The notes: generated from the sequence alone by a model not told the origin. 64,000 nt of DNA from Prolixibacteraceae bacterium UBA6029 (GCA_002429385.1 DIZL01000062.1:92839-156838), one strand, 5' to 3'. Counted from the first letter of the stretch, positions 1-7,535 are shown. Program-made: numbers and translations.

Positions 1-671
1 TCAGTCTGATCGATCAGATCAGCCAGGGAGTCGAAAGCTCCAGAACAGCCGATCAGCATAGAGACCGGAGTATGTTCCAGCTGGTTCCATAGGGGTTCAA
101 GCCGATCTGCAAACCAGTTGTTGATCTGTTGAATTTCTGATAGAGTAATAGGGTCGGAGGGGGGTATTTGTTCTATGATCCGTGCCATCCCGAGTGCAAA
201 GCTTTGTTTCCAAAAGGGCTTACCAGCTTTGGTCAGTATAAACTCATTGCTTCCGCCGCCAATGTCCAGTATAAGCGAATGATCCTCAATTTCACCAATA
301 GCCAGCTTTACACCTTTGAATATCAGATCAGCTTCCTTGTTTCCTGAAATGATAAGCAATTCAATTCCCGTTTTCTCTTTGACTTCCTGTTGAAACCAAT
401 CCTTGTTTATGGCTTCGCGGATAGCAGAAGTAGCAAGGGCAATAATCTCAAATGCACCGTATTCTCTTATTCTGACCTGATGTTCGCGAATGGACTGAAT
501 TGCCCGCTGCAAACCATCTTCACCCAGCCTGTTCTTTTCGATTCCTTCCTTGCCGAGTTTGACAACCTCTTTTCCCTGGTAAAGAATCTGATACGATTGA
601 TCACGGTATTCCGCAATCAGCAAATTGCAGGTATTGGTTCCAAGATCGATAATTGCTATTCGTTTGTTCAT
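1..671 (-). CDS. Ppx/GppA family phosphatase (3' end outside window)
   Basis: Exopolyphosphatase/guanosine-pentaphosphate phosphatase family, which removes phosphate from polyphosphate or pppGpp in the cytoplasm. The N-terminal 223 residues are visible. The ASKHA-fold phosphate-binding loops are present: DLGTNT at residues 9-14 and DIGGGS at 136-141. The ATG at 669-671 gives the expected N-terminus with the first beta strand directly after Met. The C-terminus is cut by the window edge, so Ppx and GppA subtypes cannot be separated. It is transcribed in the same direction as the MntA/HepT pair just upstream, with a 4-nt gap to the MntA stop, and may be co-transcribed with it. Confidence 0.9.
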   Translation of the reverse strand, partial: MNKRIAIIDLGTNTCNLLIAEYRDQSYQILYQGKEVVKLGKEGIEKNRLGEDGLQRAIQSIREHQVRIREYGAFEIIALATSAIREAINKDWFQQEVKEKTGIELLIISGNKEADLIFKGVKLAIGEIEDHSLILDIGGGSNEFILTKAGKPFWKQSFALGMARIIEQIPPSDPITLSEIQQINNWFADRLEPLWNQLEHTPVSMLIGCSGAFDSLADLIDQT

Positions 672-675
672 GAGT

Positions 676-1005
676 TTAGAGAAGTTGCAACTGCTTGTTC
701 TGATAGAAATTAATTCCTACCCGGTCGATGTGATCCACCAATTCTTTATTGCTGATGGTATGATAATTTAAAACGTCAATTTTATATGGCAGGATGGTTT
801 CTTCATTGAATTCATAACTGATGCGGGACATGATATCTGCATTCAGGTTTTCTCCTTTTAAGGCTATGTCAACATCGCTGCCGTTATGGAATATTCCCTT
901 TGCACGGCTTCCGAATATGAATGCTTCGGTGACTTCAGTGTATTGAATGAGTACAGATACAATGATTTTCAGATCATTCTGTTGCAATCCAAGGGATTCA
1001 GTCAT
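676..1005 (-). CDS. mntA: MntA-like minimal nucleotidyltransferase antitoxin
   Basis: Small DNA-polymerase-beta-fold nucleotidyltransferase of 109 aa. The signature GS-x10-D-x-D is intact (G32, S33, D44, D46). In the type VII HepT/MntA system, MntA transfers AMP to a tyrosine of the HepT toxin and so neutralises it. The start codon overlaps the end of the HepT-like gene by 8 nt, the tight coupling usual for this pair. The antitoxin role is inferred from motif and context. HI0073-type minimal nucleotidyltransferases of unknown substrate are the alternative reading. Confidence 0.85.
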   Translation of the reverse strand: MTESLGLQQNDLKIIVSVLIQYTEVTEAFIFGSRAKGIFHNGSDVDIALKGENLNADIMSRISYEFNEETILPYKIDVLNYHTISNKELVDHIDRVGINFYQNKQLQLL

Positions 1006-1405
1006 TAATTTTTTGCTTTAAGTTTTGATACAACTGCATCAATAATGGGAAATACCGCTCATGAATCAGTTCTTCCACTTCGGTGGCTTTCTGTTCGTCA
1101 TAGGTATGAGCAGTCAGGTTCCGATCAAGCAACAAATTCATCCAGACATGCCCGTTTTCAATCAAACCTACTTCAAAGGCCTTTTTTATCGCACTTCGTG
1201 GTGAATTTACATCGATGAAACCCTGTTCCTCCAGATAATCCTTCAACACATTCCATGCCAATTCATAACTCATCTCAAAAAACTGAATGATCCCTGCTTT
1301 TTGTAACAGATCTGGATTTTCAATCTCCAAAGCATCTTCCAAATGCCCCATTGCTTTTTCGAAGTTCTGAAACCGCTGTTTCCAGCGAATATCATTGTTT
1401 TCCAT
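998..1405 (-). CDS. hepT: HepT-like toxin / nucleotidyltransferase substrate-binding protein
   Basis: 135-aa all-helical protein of the HepT/HI0074 family. The R-x4-H-x-Y motif of HEPN-type RNases is present as R95, H100 and Y102; in characterised members the Tyr is the AMPylation target of MntA. It lies directly upstream of the MntA-like gene with an 8-nt overlap. The motif is intact, so RNase activity is plausible, but HI0074-type proteins with only a substrate-binding role share this fold. No promoter could be fixed in the AT-rich stretch upstream. Confidence 0.83.
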   Translation of the reverse strand: MENNDIRWKQRFQNFEKAMGHLEDALEIENPDLLQKAGIIQFFEMSYELAWNVLKDYLEEQGFIDVNSPRSAIKKAFEVGLIENGHVWMNLLLDRNLTAHTYDEQKATEVEELIHERYFPLLMQLYQNLKQKIND

Positions 1406-1550
1406 GACCTACACTATTAATTGTTCAAATGAAATTACTCCGTTTAATAATCGCTACAAGTTAAGCCATAAAAAGTAATTTTCAAATTACATGCTGAGGG
1501 AATGTCCAAATATTAATAAACAAGGTCTTATTTCCCTTCCTATATGATAT

Positions 1551-1578
1551 ACAAAAAAGGCTGGTATTATCCAGCCTT
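1551..1578 (-). terminator. Rho-independent terminator downstream of cysK
   Basis: On the minus strand an 8-bp stem (AAGGCTGG at 1557-1564 pairing with CCAGCCTT at 1571-1578) is followed by a T6 run. It sits about 60 nt beyond the cysK stop codon. Confidence 0.8.
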
Positions 1579-1595
1579 CCTTTCTATTGTATGAT

Positions 1596-1630
1596 TAGAC
1601 CTGACAGGTTTCAAAAACCTGTCAGGTCTA
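1596..1630. repeat. Perfect 16-bp REP-like hairpin (TAGACCTGACAGGTTT)
   Basis: The two 16-nt arms are perfect reverse complements around a 3-nt loop. The hairpin lies 11 nt beyond the cysK stop, between it and the U-tract terminator. I recall the ACCTGACAGGT palindrome as a common dispersed intergenic repeat in Bacteroidota genomes (memory, not checked). Confidence 0.75.
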
Positions 1631-1640
1631 TAGTGTAATG

Positions 1641-2552
1641 TTAAAACAATCCGTCAATTGACAAATAGCGTTCACCCGTATCGTAGGCAAAGGTGAGTAT
1701 TTTTGATCCGGCTGGCAGTTCAGTAATCTTTTTGGCAACAGCAGCCAGTGATGCGCCCGAAGATATTCCGACAAATAATCCTTCTTCCTTGGCTGCACGG
1801 CGTGCATAATCAAATGCTTCGTCTTTCGTTACATTTATGGTTCCATCAAGAGTATCCATGTGCAGGTTAACCGGGATAAAGCCGGCGCCAATTCCCTGGA
1901 TGGGATGTGGCCCGGGAGCGCCCCCCCCGATTACCGGAGACAATTCAGGCTCAACGGCAAAGGTCTTAAGGTTTGGAAAACGTTGTTTCAGGATTTCACT
2001 CACTCCCGTAATATGACCTCCTGTGCCAACTCCTGTGATAAGATAGTCAAATCCTTCGGGAAAGTCAGTCAAAATTTCCTGTGCTGTTTTCAGTTTATGG
2101 ACATCAATATTGGCAGGATTATCAAATTGTGATGGGATCCATGCATCGGGTGTTTCGGCTGCCAGTTCATTGGCCTTGGCAATAGCGCCTTTCATACCCA
2201 GTTCGCGGGGAGTCAATACCAGTTCTGCGCCATAGGCGGTGAGAATTCTCCTACGTTCAATACTCATTGATTCAGGCATTACCAAAATCAACTTGTATTT
2301 CTTTACTGCGGCAACCAGCGCCAATCCGATACCCGTATTTCCTGAAGTGGGTTCAATCAGGACGCTCCCTGTCCGTAATATCCCTTTGGATTCAGCATCT
2401 TCTACCATCGAAAGGGCGATACGGTCCTTGATACTGCCACCCGGATTGGTTTTTTCGAGCTTTACATACACTTCGTATCCTTCAGGATACAGGTTGTTGA
2501 TTCGTACCAGGGGACTATTCCCGATGGTTTCCAGAATGTTGTTTACTTTCAT
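1641..2552 (-). CDS. cysK: Cysteine synthase A (O-acetylserine sulfhydrylase)
   Basis: PLP-dependent beta-replacement enzyme of 303 aa that makes L-cysteine from O-acetylserine and sulfide in the cytoplasm. The PLP lysine is K42 in the GGSIKDR context. The substrate-binding loop PTSGNTG follows at residues 68-74, and the glycine-rich phosphate loop GVGTGGH is further on. Length and motif order are typical of CysK/CysM. The gene stands alone on the minus strand. Upstream it has a 26-aa leader ORF with three consecutive Cys codons and an intrinsic terminator, which implies attenuation by Cys-tRNA supply. Transcription probably ends at the hairpins at 1551-1630. Confidence 0.95.
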   Translation of the reverse strand: MKVNNILETIGNSPLVRINNLYPEGYEVYVKLEKTNPGGSIKDRIALSMVEDAESKGILRTGSVLIEPTSGNTGIGLALVAAVKKYKLILVMPESMSIERRRILTAYGAELVLTPRELGMKGAIAKANELAAETPDAWIPSQFDNPANIDVHKLKTAQEILTDFPEGFDYLITGVGTGGHITGVSEILKQRFPNLKTFAVEPELSPVIGGGAPGPHPIQGIGAGFIPVNLHMDTLDGTINVTKDEAFDYARRAAKEEGLFVGISSGASLAAVAKKITELPAGSKILTFAYDTGERYLSIDGLF

Positions 2553-2579
2553 CGTATTGTCTTTTTTAGGGTTATAAAC

Positions 2580-2609
2580 AAAAAAAGCCTCCCGGGGTTC
2601 GGAAGGCTT
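2580..2609 (-). terminator. Attenuator terminator in the cysK leader
   Basis: On the minus strand a 9-bp stem (AAGCCUUCC with GGGAGGCUU, one G-U pair) and a 7-nt loop are followed directly by seven U. It lies between the leader-peptide stop (2635) and the cysK ATG (2552), so it would stop transcription before the structural gene unless an alternative pairing forms. A candidate competitor is the GAAGG within the leader ORF (about 2657-2661), which can pair with CCUUC in the 5' arm. Confidence 0.8.
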
Positions 2610-2634
2610 CGATAAATTATCTCTTTTACTTGTT

Positions 2635-2715
2635 TCAAATCGGATTTGAAAGCATACCTTCTCCTGTCTGTTCGTAACAGCAGCACATATACATGTATGA
2701 AGAATTTGCTTTCAT
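2635..2715 (-). CDS. Putative cysteine-attenuation leader peptide (26 aa)
   Basis: An uninterrupted 26-codon ORF begins with ATG at 2713-2715 and ends with TGA at 2635-2637. The middle reads Met-Tyr-Met-Cys-Cys-Cys-Tyr, with three consecutive Cys codons (TGC TGC TGT, 2677-2685). It is followed 25 nt later by an intrinsic terminator and then by cysK. This is the architecture of amino-acid-biosynthesis leader peptides: stalling at Cys codons when Cys-tRNA is scarce would favour read-through. It is too short for standard gene calling. Translation and regulation are inferred from arrangement only. A promoter -7-like element, TATACTTG, is at 2735-2742 on the minus strand. Confidence 0.7.
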   Translation of the reverse strand: MKANSSYMYMCCCYEQTGEGMLSNPI

Positions 2716-2780
2716 TGTTATCTTATTGTTGGTGCAAGTATAGTGAAAAAATTAAATAGAATACATTTTTATCCTTTGTT

Positions 2781-4127
2781 TTAATTCTTATAGAATAACC
2801 ATTTAACGATTTCTTTAAGATTAACCTTTTTCCCATACATCAGAATACCTGTGCGGTATATTTTTCCTGCCATCCAGATGCTGCCCATAATGGATCCCAA
2901 CAATACAACCATCGACAGGATGATTTGCCAGACAGGCACCCCAAAGGGTATTCGGGCCACCATGATTATCGGCGAGGTAAACGGAATGATGGAAGCCCAG
3001 AATGCCAGTGGTCCCTCTGGATTTTTAGCTACTGCAAAGAGGATGATGATCGAAAAGATTAACGGCATCATAACAGGCATCATCATTTGTTGTGCATCCT
3101 CGTCGCTGTCGACCGCGGAACCAATCGCTCCGTAAAATGAAGCATAGAGTATAAATCCACAGATAAAATAGAAGAACATGGCGAAGATAATCAACGGAAT
3201 GTTCAGACCTCCGATCATTTGAATAATCTCAAGTGTCGCATTTGTTTGTGCAGGGGCCGCCGTAGCTATCTGATCCACGCCTTGAGATGACATGATGTTT
3301 TGCGCTTGTGCTATTGTTTCATGCGATCCGTGCCCGATGAATGAACCGACTCCTGTGGCAATCGCAATGGCAAGAACGATCCAGATGACTATCTGAGTCA
3401 GGCCTACCAGACCGATCCCGACAATTTTCCCGAAGAGAAGTTGAAAAGGTTTAACAGAGGAGATAATCACTTCGACAATGCGGTTCGTTTTTTCTTCCAT
3501 AACACCTCTCATAACCATAAGGCCATACATGAGAACAAAGAAATACATCATGAATCCGGCCACATAGCCAATAGCCATGGCAATTTCAGTCGAACTTTTC
3601 ACAGCCTTTCCCTCTTCGCCCATCTTAATGGTTTCCACCGTGATACTCGTCTTCGTGGCAGCCAGTTTCTTTTCCAGATCAGGCACTCCGGTTTGATCAA
3701 TCACCGCTTTCCGCTTATCTCCTTCAATGATGTTTTCAATGCGGTTGGTAACCAGGTTTTTAACATCAAACGTGATTTGTTTGTCCGAGATCATTTCCGC
3801 ACGGCTGGTCGTAATGATATTTTCAGGAATATAAAGTAAGGCATAATACTTGCCTGATTTGAAATCTGTTTTTAATCCCTGGAATTCCTGTTCAGGTATA
3901 TAATGGAACTTGGTGAATTCGTTGCTCTCAAGCTTGTTAAGTACCAGGCTGGTTGGATCATAAACGGCAATGGTACGTTCTTCCTTGTCGTCCATCGTGG
4001 CCAGGTAAGTAGGCAAAATGGTCAGTGCAGCCATAAAGACAGGCACCAGCAGGGTCATGATGATAAATGACTTTTTCTTTACACGGGTCAGGTATTCGCG
4101 TCTTAAAATTAAAAATGATTTATTCAT
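2781..4127 (-). CDS. ABC-2 type transporter permease (NatB/YhaP-like)
   Basis: 448-aa integral membrane permease. A first transmembrane helix is near residues 20-40. A large extracytoplasmic domain spans roughly residues 45-185, followed by a cluster of hydrophobic helices to the C-terminus, the ABC2_membrane_3 layout. It starts 3 nt after the stop of the upstream ATPase gene, so the two form one operon and one exporter. NatAB-type systems export Na+ or other small substrates, but the substrate cannot be read from sequence. The cytoplasmic N-terminus (LILRREYLTRVKKKSF) is typical of the family. Confidence 0.9.
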   Translation of the reverse strand: MNKSFLILRREYLTRVKKKSFIIMTLLVPVFMAALTILPTYLATMDDKEERTIAVYDPTSLVLNKLESNEFTKFHYIPEQEFQGLKTDFKSGKYYALLYIPENIITTSRAEMISDKQITFDVKNLVTNRIENIIEGDKRKAVIDQTGVPDLEKKLAATKTSITVETIKMGEEGKAVKSSTEIAMAIGYVAGFMMYFFVLMYGLMVMRGVMEEKTNRIVEVIISSVKPFQLLFGKIVGIGLVGLTQIVIWIVLAIAIATGVGSFIGHGSHETIAQAQNIMSSQGVDQIATAAPAQTNATLEIIQMIGGLNIPLIIFAMFFYFICGFILYASFYGAIGSAVDSDEDAQQMMMPVMMPLIFSIIILFAVAKNPEGPLAFWASIIPFTSPIIMVARIPFGVPVWQIILSMVVLLGSIMGSIWMAGKIYRTGILMYGKKVNLKEIVKWLFYKN

Positions 4128-4130
4128 GGC

Positions 4131-5063
4131 TTACAGTTTGATTTCGAGGTTATTTTGTTCGACTACATGGATAAAGACATCGTTCATGCTCGGAATGATT
4201 TCCTTGAACGACACGATCTCGAATTGGTTCATGAGTATCTTTAACAACTCGTTGTTCGAATTACCATTCAAAAACTGAACCTTCATTTGCTTCTGATGCT
4301 CACTGGCTGTGTGTTCGAGTACCTTGAAATTCGAACCCAGATGATTGTCCAGATCAGGTGTATCTCCGCGGTAAATCACTTCGAAGGTATTTGTTTTGAA
4401 TTTTTCCTTGACCTGGTCAATCTGTCCGTCAAGGATTTTTTTCGATTGGTTGATCAGGGCGATGTGGTCACAGATTTCCTCTACCGACGACATGTTATGG
4501 GTTGAGAAAATTATGGTTGTCCCATTCTTCTTCAGTTCAAGGATTTCATTCTTGATTAGGTTAGTGTTGATCGGGTCAAAGCCTGTGAAGGGTTCATCAA
4601 AAATCAAAAGTTTGGGTTGATGAATAACGGTAGTGATAAACTGAACCTTCTGAGCCATCCCTTTCGATAACTCTTCTACCTTTTTACCCCACCAGTCCTG
4701 GATCTCAAATTTCTCGAACCAGAACTTCAGGCTTTTCAGGGCATCCCGTTTCGACATCCCTTTTAGTTGGGCCAGATAAAGCGCCTGTTCTCCCACTTTC
4801 ATCTTTTTATACAAGCCACGTTCTTCGGGCAGATAGCCGATCTGATAAATATCCTCTGACCGTATGGGCCTGCCTTCAAAAAAGAGTTCACCACTGTCGG
4901 GAGCAGTTATCTGGTTGATAATTCGGATCAGGGTCGTCTTCCCTGCACCGTTTGGCCCCAGCAATCCAAAGACGGATGCTTCCTTCACCGTGATGCTGAC
5001 CGAGCTTAATGCCACGTGACCAACAAACTCTTTTACCACATTATTTGCCTGAAATATATCCAT
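4131..5063 (-). CDS. ABC transporter ATP-binding protein (NatA-like)
   Basis: 310-aa ATPase partner of the ABC-2 permease. Walker A GPNGAGKTT is near residue 38, the ABC signature LSKGMAQK is present, and Walker B LLIFDEPFTGFD follows. A C-terminal DUF4162-like extension is typical of NatA/CcmA-type exporters. I chose the ATG at 5061-5063 because the family N-terminus begins there; the open frame extends 64 codons further upstream, but that stretch does not look like this family. It is translated 3 nt upstream of the permease start. Confidence 0.92.
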   Translation of the reverse strand: MDIFQANNVVKEFVGHVALSSVSITVKEASVFGLLGPNGAGKTTLIRIINQITAPDSGELFFEGRPIRSEDIYQIGYLPEERGLYKKMKVGEQALYLAQLKGMSKRDALKSLKFWFEKFEIQDWWGKKVEELSKGMAQKVQFITTVIHQPKLLIFDEPFTGFDPINTNLIKNEILELKKNGTTIIFSTHNMSSVEEICDHIALINQSKKILDGQIDQVKEKFKTNTFEVIYRGDTPDLDNHLGSNFKVLEHTASEHQKQMKVQFLNGNSNNELLKILMNQFEIVSFKEIIPSMNDVFIHVVEQNNLEIKL

Positions 5064-5391
5064 GATTGAAGATTTGAAAACTTTGTTATCAGTGTCGAAT
5101 GAGCGAATAATGTTACAAAGAAAAAAATGCTTTTCAAAATAAAAGCAAATAATAAAACAGGAAGATCTGGGGGAGTAACGGATTACAGGAATGCTTTCGC
5201 TCCAAGGTCTATTCTTTGCCATGCGACTATGTTCTATTGCGGTTTCTGTAAGCATTCAGCCGAACTCTTGTGCCGAAGGATCAATCCTGAATTTCAGAAT
5301 AGACGCAATCTTTCGGATTCTGAAGTAATATAAATGAAAGTTGGAATACATTAGCGTTCTTTATTTTTTATTTCCTATAAGCTGGAGTCTA
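5064..5391. other. Intergenic stretch without a recognisable gene
   Basis: Between the minus-strand ABC operon and the plus-strand DUF4160 gene I see only shadow reading frames and one weak hairpin (TGCTTTT/AAAAGCA, about 5128-5147). The upstream part must carry the ABC operon promoter, which I could not place. Confidence 0.5.
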
Positions 5392-5422
5392 TTGTATTCC
5401 ACGTGATTATTTTTTAATTTTG
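5392..5422 (+). promoter_or_regulatory. Bacteroidota-type promoter for the DUF4160/DUF2442 pair
   Basis: A TTG at 5392-5394 and a TAATTTTG at 5415-5422 are separated by 20 nt. This matches the -33 TTG / -7 TAnnTTTG consensus of Bacteroidota sigma factors. The DUF4160 start codon follows 10 nt later, so the message would be leaderless or have a very short 5' end. Confidence 0.6.
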
Positions 5423-5432
5423 TATAAAAAAG

Positions 5433-5702
5433 ATGCCAGTTATATCGATGTTTTATGGGATCATCGTGCGGATGTTTCATTTCGATGACAAGAGGCATAG
5501 CCTGCCACATGTACATGTCGAATATCAGGGTGAAGTAGCTGTTATCGATATCGAATCAGCAGAAATATTGGCAGGTAATTTGCCATCCAAAAAATTGCGA
5601 CTGGTTCAGGCCTGGATCGAAATTCATCGGGAAGAATTGATGGCAGACTGGAAACTGGCAACAGAAGGAATGGAAATATTTAAAATTAAACCACTAAAAT
5701 GA
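5433..5702 (+). CDS. DUF4160 domain protein (putative TA component)
   Basis: 89-aa protein with the DUF4160 pattern: the start MPVISMFYGIIVRMF, then HxxPHVHV (here SLPHVHVEYQGE), then an ELMADW-like C-terminal helix. The family has no established biochemistry. It is repeatedly found next to DUF2442 genes and is suspected to form a toxin-antitoxin-like pair. Here the stop overlaps the downstream DUF2442 start by 4 nt (ATGA), so the two are translationally coupled. The His-rich PHVHV segment is the only motif suggesting metal binding or catalysis. Confidence 0.85.
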   Translation: MPVISMFYGIIVRMFHFDDKRHSLPHVHVEYQGEVAVIDIESAEILAGNLPSKKLRLVQAWIEIHREELMADWKLATEGMEIFKIKPLK

Positions 5703-5923
5703 TGATCACAGTTAAGAATATACAGGTTGCAGATAATAATTGCCTCGTGATTGAGTTTTCAGATAGTAAGACTAAATCAGTTGATCTTACTTTTTTTCTT
5801 GAGAAGGGAATATTTTCACAGTTAAAAGATCAGGGCTATTTTCGACTGGTGAAGAATAATGGCTATTTTATCACATGGCCGAACAATCAGGAATTAAGTG
5901 CCGATATGCTTTATTACTGTTGA
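5699..5923 (+). CDS. DUF2442 domain protein (putative TA partner)
   Basis: 74-aa DUF2442 protein. It has the compact beta-rich pattern ending in a G-Y-F-I-T-W-P-N-N-Q-E-L-S-A-D-like segment (residues about 55-69) typical of the family. It is the usual neighbour of DUF4160 and overlaps it by 4 nt. NadS-like antitoxin function has been suggested for some DUF2442 proteins, but nothing in the sequence proves this. The gene is followed by about 1 kb without genes. Confidence 0.85.
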   Translation: MMITVKNIQVADNNCLVIEFSDSKTKSVDLTFFLEKGIFSQLKDQGYFRLVKNNGYFITWPNNQELSADMLYYC

Positions 5924-6250
5924 TTATTTTCAGTAATTTACAACTTCAGAATTCTCCAAGCTCCTGGCAACAGATTTTATACCGCCATATTGAGATGTTC
6001 AAAACTCAATACGCACCTCTTGTAACTTTCTCGTTTTATTCCTCCTCCTGACTTACATTCTTTTCTTCTTTCGTCGAATTTACTCTGCTTCTGATTCGGT
6101 GAGAAAAAGATATGAACCTACAATTCGGTGACTCCGCAATTGGGATTAAAATATTCCTGCTTATTTTAAACTGTGCAACAAGCTTTATCCTGGTATTAAT
6201 CGGGCTGTATTCGGTTCGCTTTTTAAGTGTACCATAAGAGTAGAATGAGA

Positions 6251-6335
6251 GTACCTTCTGTGTAGCTTATTTGTTTCTGAACACACAAGGTACACACAAG
6301 GTACACAGGAGGTACACAGGAGGTACACACAAGGT
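6251..6335. repeat. 11-nt-period repeats, unit ACACACAAGGT, with inverted copies
   Basis: Five consecutive 11-nt units (ACACACAAGGT twice, ACACAGGAGGT twice, ACACACAAGGT) cover about 6280-6334. They are preceded by inverted-orientation units (GTACCTTCTGT, GTAGCTTATTT), giving an interrupted palindrome. The same unit recurs at 42841-42960. Confidence 0.85.
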
Positions 6336-6723
6336 GACACTCGGATATATCCCGAATAGCACTTTGACTAGACAGATTCTTAGATCTGACAGCCTGTCTG
6401 TCCGGGATATACGGATCAGAAGATGGCTTCGAAAGATTTAATGGGATTCAATTATTGGCTTTGTGCATGAAATGCAGTTTTAACTTAATTTAGCGGGTAG
6501 ATTTTGCCGGAATTCATGACATTCCCTGAATTTGTAAAAAAAGGCTATGCAAAATAAAGTTGAACTATCATCCGGGCAATTCATTCAATCAATGGAGAAG
6601 CAAATAATTTGTTTGGAGACGTTTAACTTATTGAAGGCCTTGACCTAATTAAGTAATTGGAATCATTTGTTGTTGTATTTCTCTACAGATGAATGGCGAT
6701 AGAACAATTTTAATTCCTGTCAA

Positions 6724-6918
6724 ATAATAGAACGCGGATTTAAACGGGTTTAGCGGATTAAATCCGGATTAAGAATACTTCGTATTCTGATCTTTAAAAC
6801 AGGCTAATGACCTTACCAAAGCTTCCCAATACCTTTGCAGCACTTTTGAATCCGTCCCGACTTGTCGGGAGTAAATCCGCTTTTAATCCGCTAAAACCGT
6901 GTAAATCCGCGTTCTATT
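6724..6918. repeat. Imperfect 45-nt inverted repeat (GCGGATT-type)
   Basis: The left arm begins at about 6724 (AATAGAACGCGGATTTA...). The right arm ends at about 6918 and reads the same on the other strand (...TAAATCCGCGTTCTATT). The arms share the core TTTAGCGGATTAAA. The spacer is about 100 nt and contains the TCCCGA palindrome. This repeat style often borders GxxExxY genes in Bacteroidota (memory). Confidence 0.7.
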
Positions 6919-6986
6919 TTCCGTTGTCTTATCATTGGAAAATACAACATAATTTAGTTTATAATACTTAAACCACAAAAAGGTAT

Positions 6987-7535
6987 TTAATCATTATTGG
7001 CTTCTGCATCAAACAGGGTGAAGTGTACGCTTCCGTATTGGCGTAAGTCTTTGAAGTTGGGATGATGCGAATAGTCAAACTGCCCGGAATGTTCGAGAAT
7101 GAACAAGCCTCCCGGCTTTAACAGGTTGTTGTTAAAAATCAGGTCGGTAACCTCGGCAAATTTTGGATGGTCGTAAGGTGGATCAGCAAAAATCAAATCG
7201 AATTGCTCATTGATCCTTTTGGCAAATACAAACACATTTGATTTTACCAGCCGGATGTTCTTTTCCCCAAGCTTTTCGATTACCTCTTTGATGAACTGTA
7301 GATGGGCCGGGTTGATTTCCACGGCTGTCACATCGGTACAACCGCGAGATGCGAATTCATAACTGATGCTTCCGGTGCCAGAGAATAGATCGAGGGCCTT
7401 AATATCTTCAAAATCAACCGAATTCTGTAGTACGTTAAAGAGGCTTTCCTTGGCCATATCGGTCGTTGGACGGGCTTTAAACGTTTTCCCCGGACTAAAG
7501 ACCCGACCTCTGTATTTTCCTCCAACTATACGCAT
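6987..7535 (-). CDS. rsmD: 16S rRNA (guanine966-N2)-methyltransferase
   Basis: 182-aa RsmD, which methylates G966 of 16S rRNA during 30S assembly. The N-terminal MRIVGGKYRGR is the family hallmark. SAM-binding motif I, ALDLFSGTGSISYE, lies near residues 47-60, and the catalytic DPPY of N-methyltransferases is near residue 117. The start overlaps the end of the DUF3822 gene upstream by 10 nt, a conserved Bacteroidota arrangement, so it is translationally coupled to it. Confidence 0.95.
   Translation of the reverse strand: MRIVGGKYRGRVFSPGKTFKARPTTDMAKESLFNVLQNSVDFEDIKALDLFSGTGSISYEFASRGCTDVTAVEINPAHLQFIKEVIEKLGEKNIRLVKSNVFVFAKRINEQFDLIFADPPYDHPKFAEVTDLIFNNNLLKPGGLFILEHSGQFDYSHHPNFKDLRQYGSVHFTLFDAEANND

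Larger units (their letters stand above)
5924..6986. other. 1-kb gene-free, repeat-rich region
   Basis: No gene with convincing codon structure. It contains an 11-nt-period repeat block (6251-6335), a 45-nt imperfect inverted repeat (6724-6770 against 6872-6918) and a perfect 16-nt palindrome, TCCCGACTTGTCGGGA (6855-6870). Two tiny ORFs (6112-6237, 41 codons with a hydrophobic stretch, and 6547-6648, 33 codons) lack support and may be relics. Confidence 0.6.

Noticed and set aside
2553..2780. SAM or other riboswitch before cysK
   Set aside because: No riboswitch core seen; the region is better explained by a Cys leader peptide and terminator.
5064..5255. 64-codon N-terminal extension of the ABC ATPase
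   Set aside because: The family start is at 5063; the extension has no similarity to the family.
6112..6237. 41-codon ORF with one hydrophobic segment
   Set aside because: No conserved features or promoter; isolated in a repeat-rich gap.
6251..6335. CRISPR array
   Set aside because: Units are 11 nt without spacers, so not CRISPR.
6547..6648. 33-codon ORF in the 6.5-kb gap
   Set aside because: Short, no recognisable pattern, no support from neighbours.
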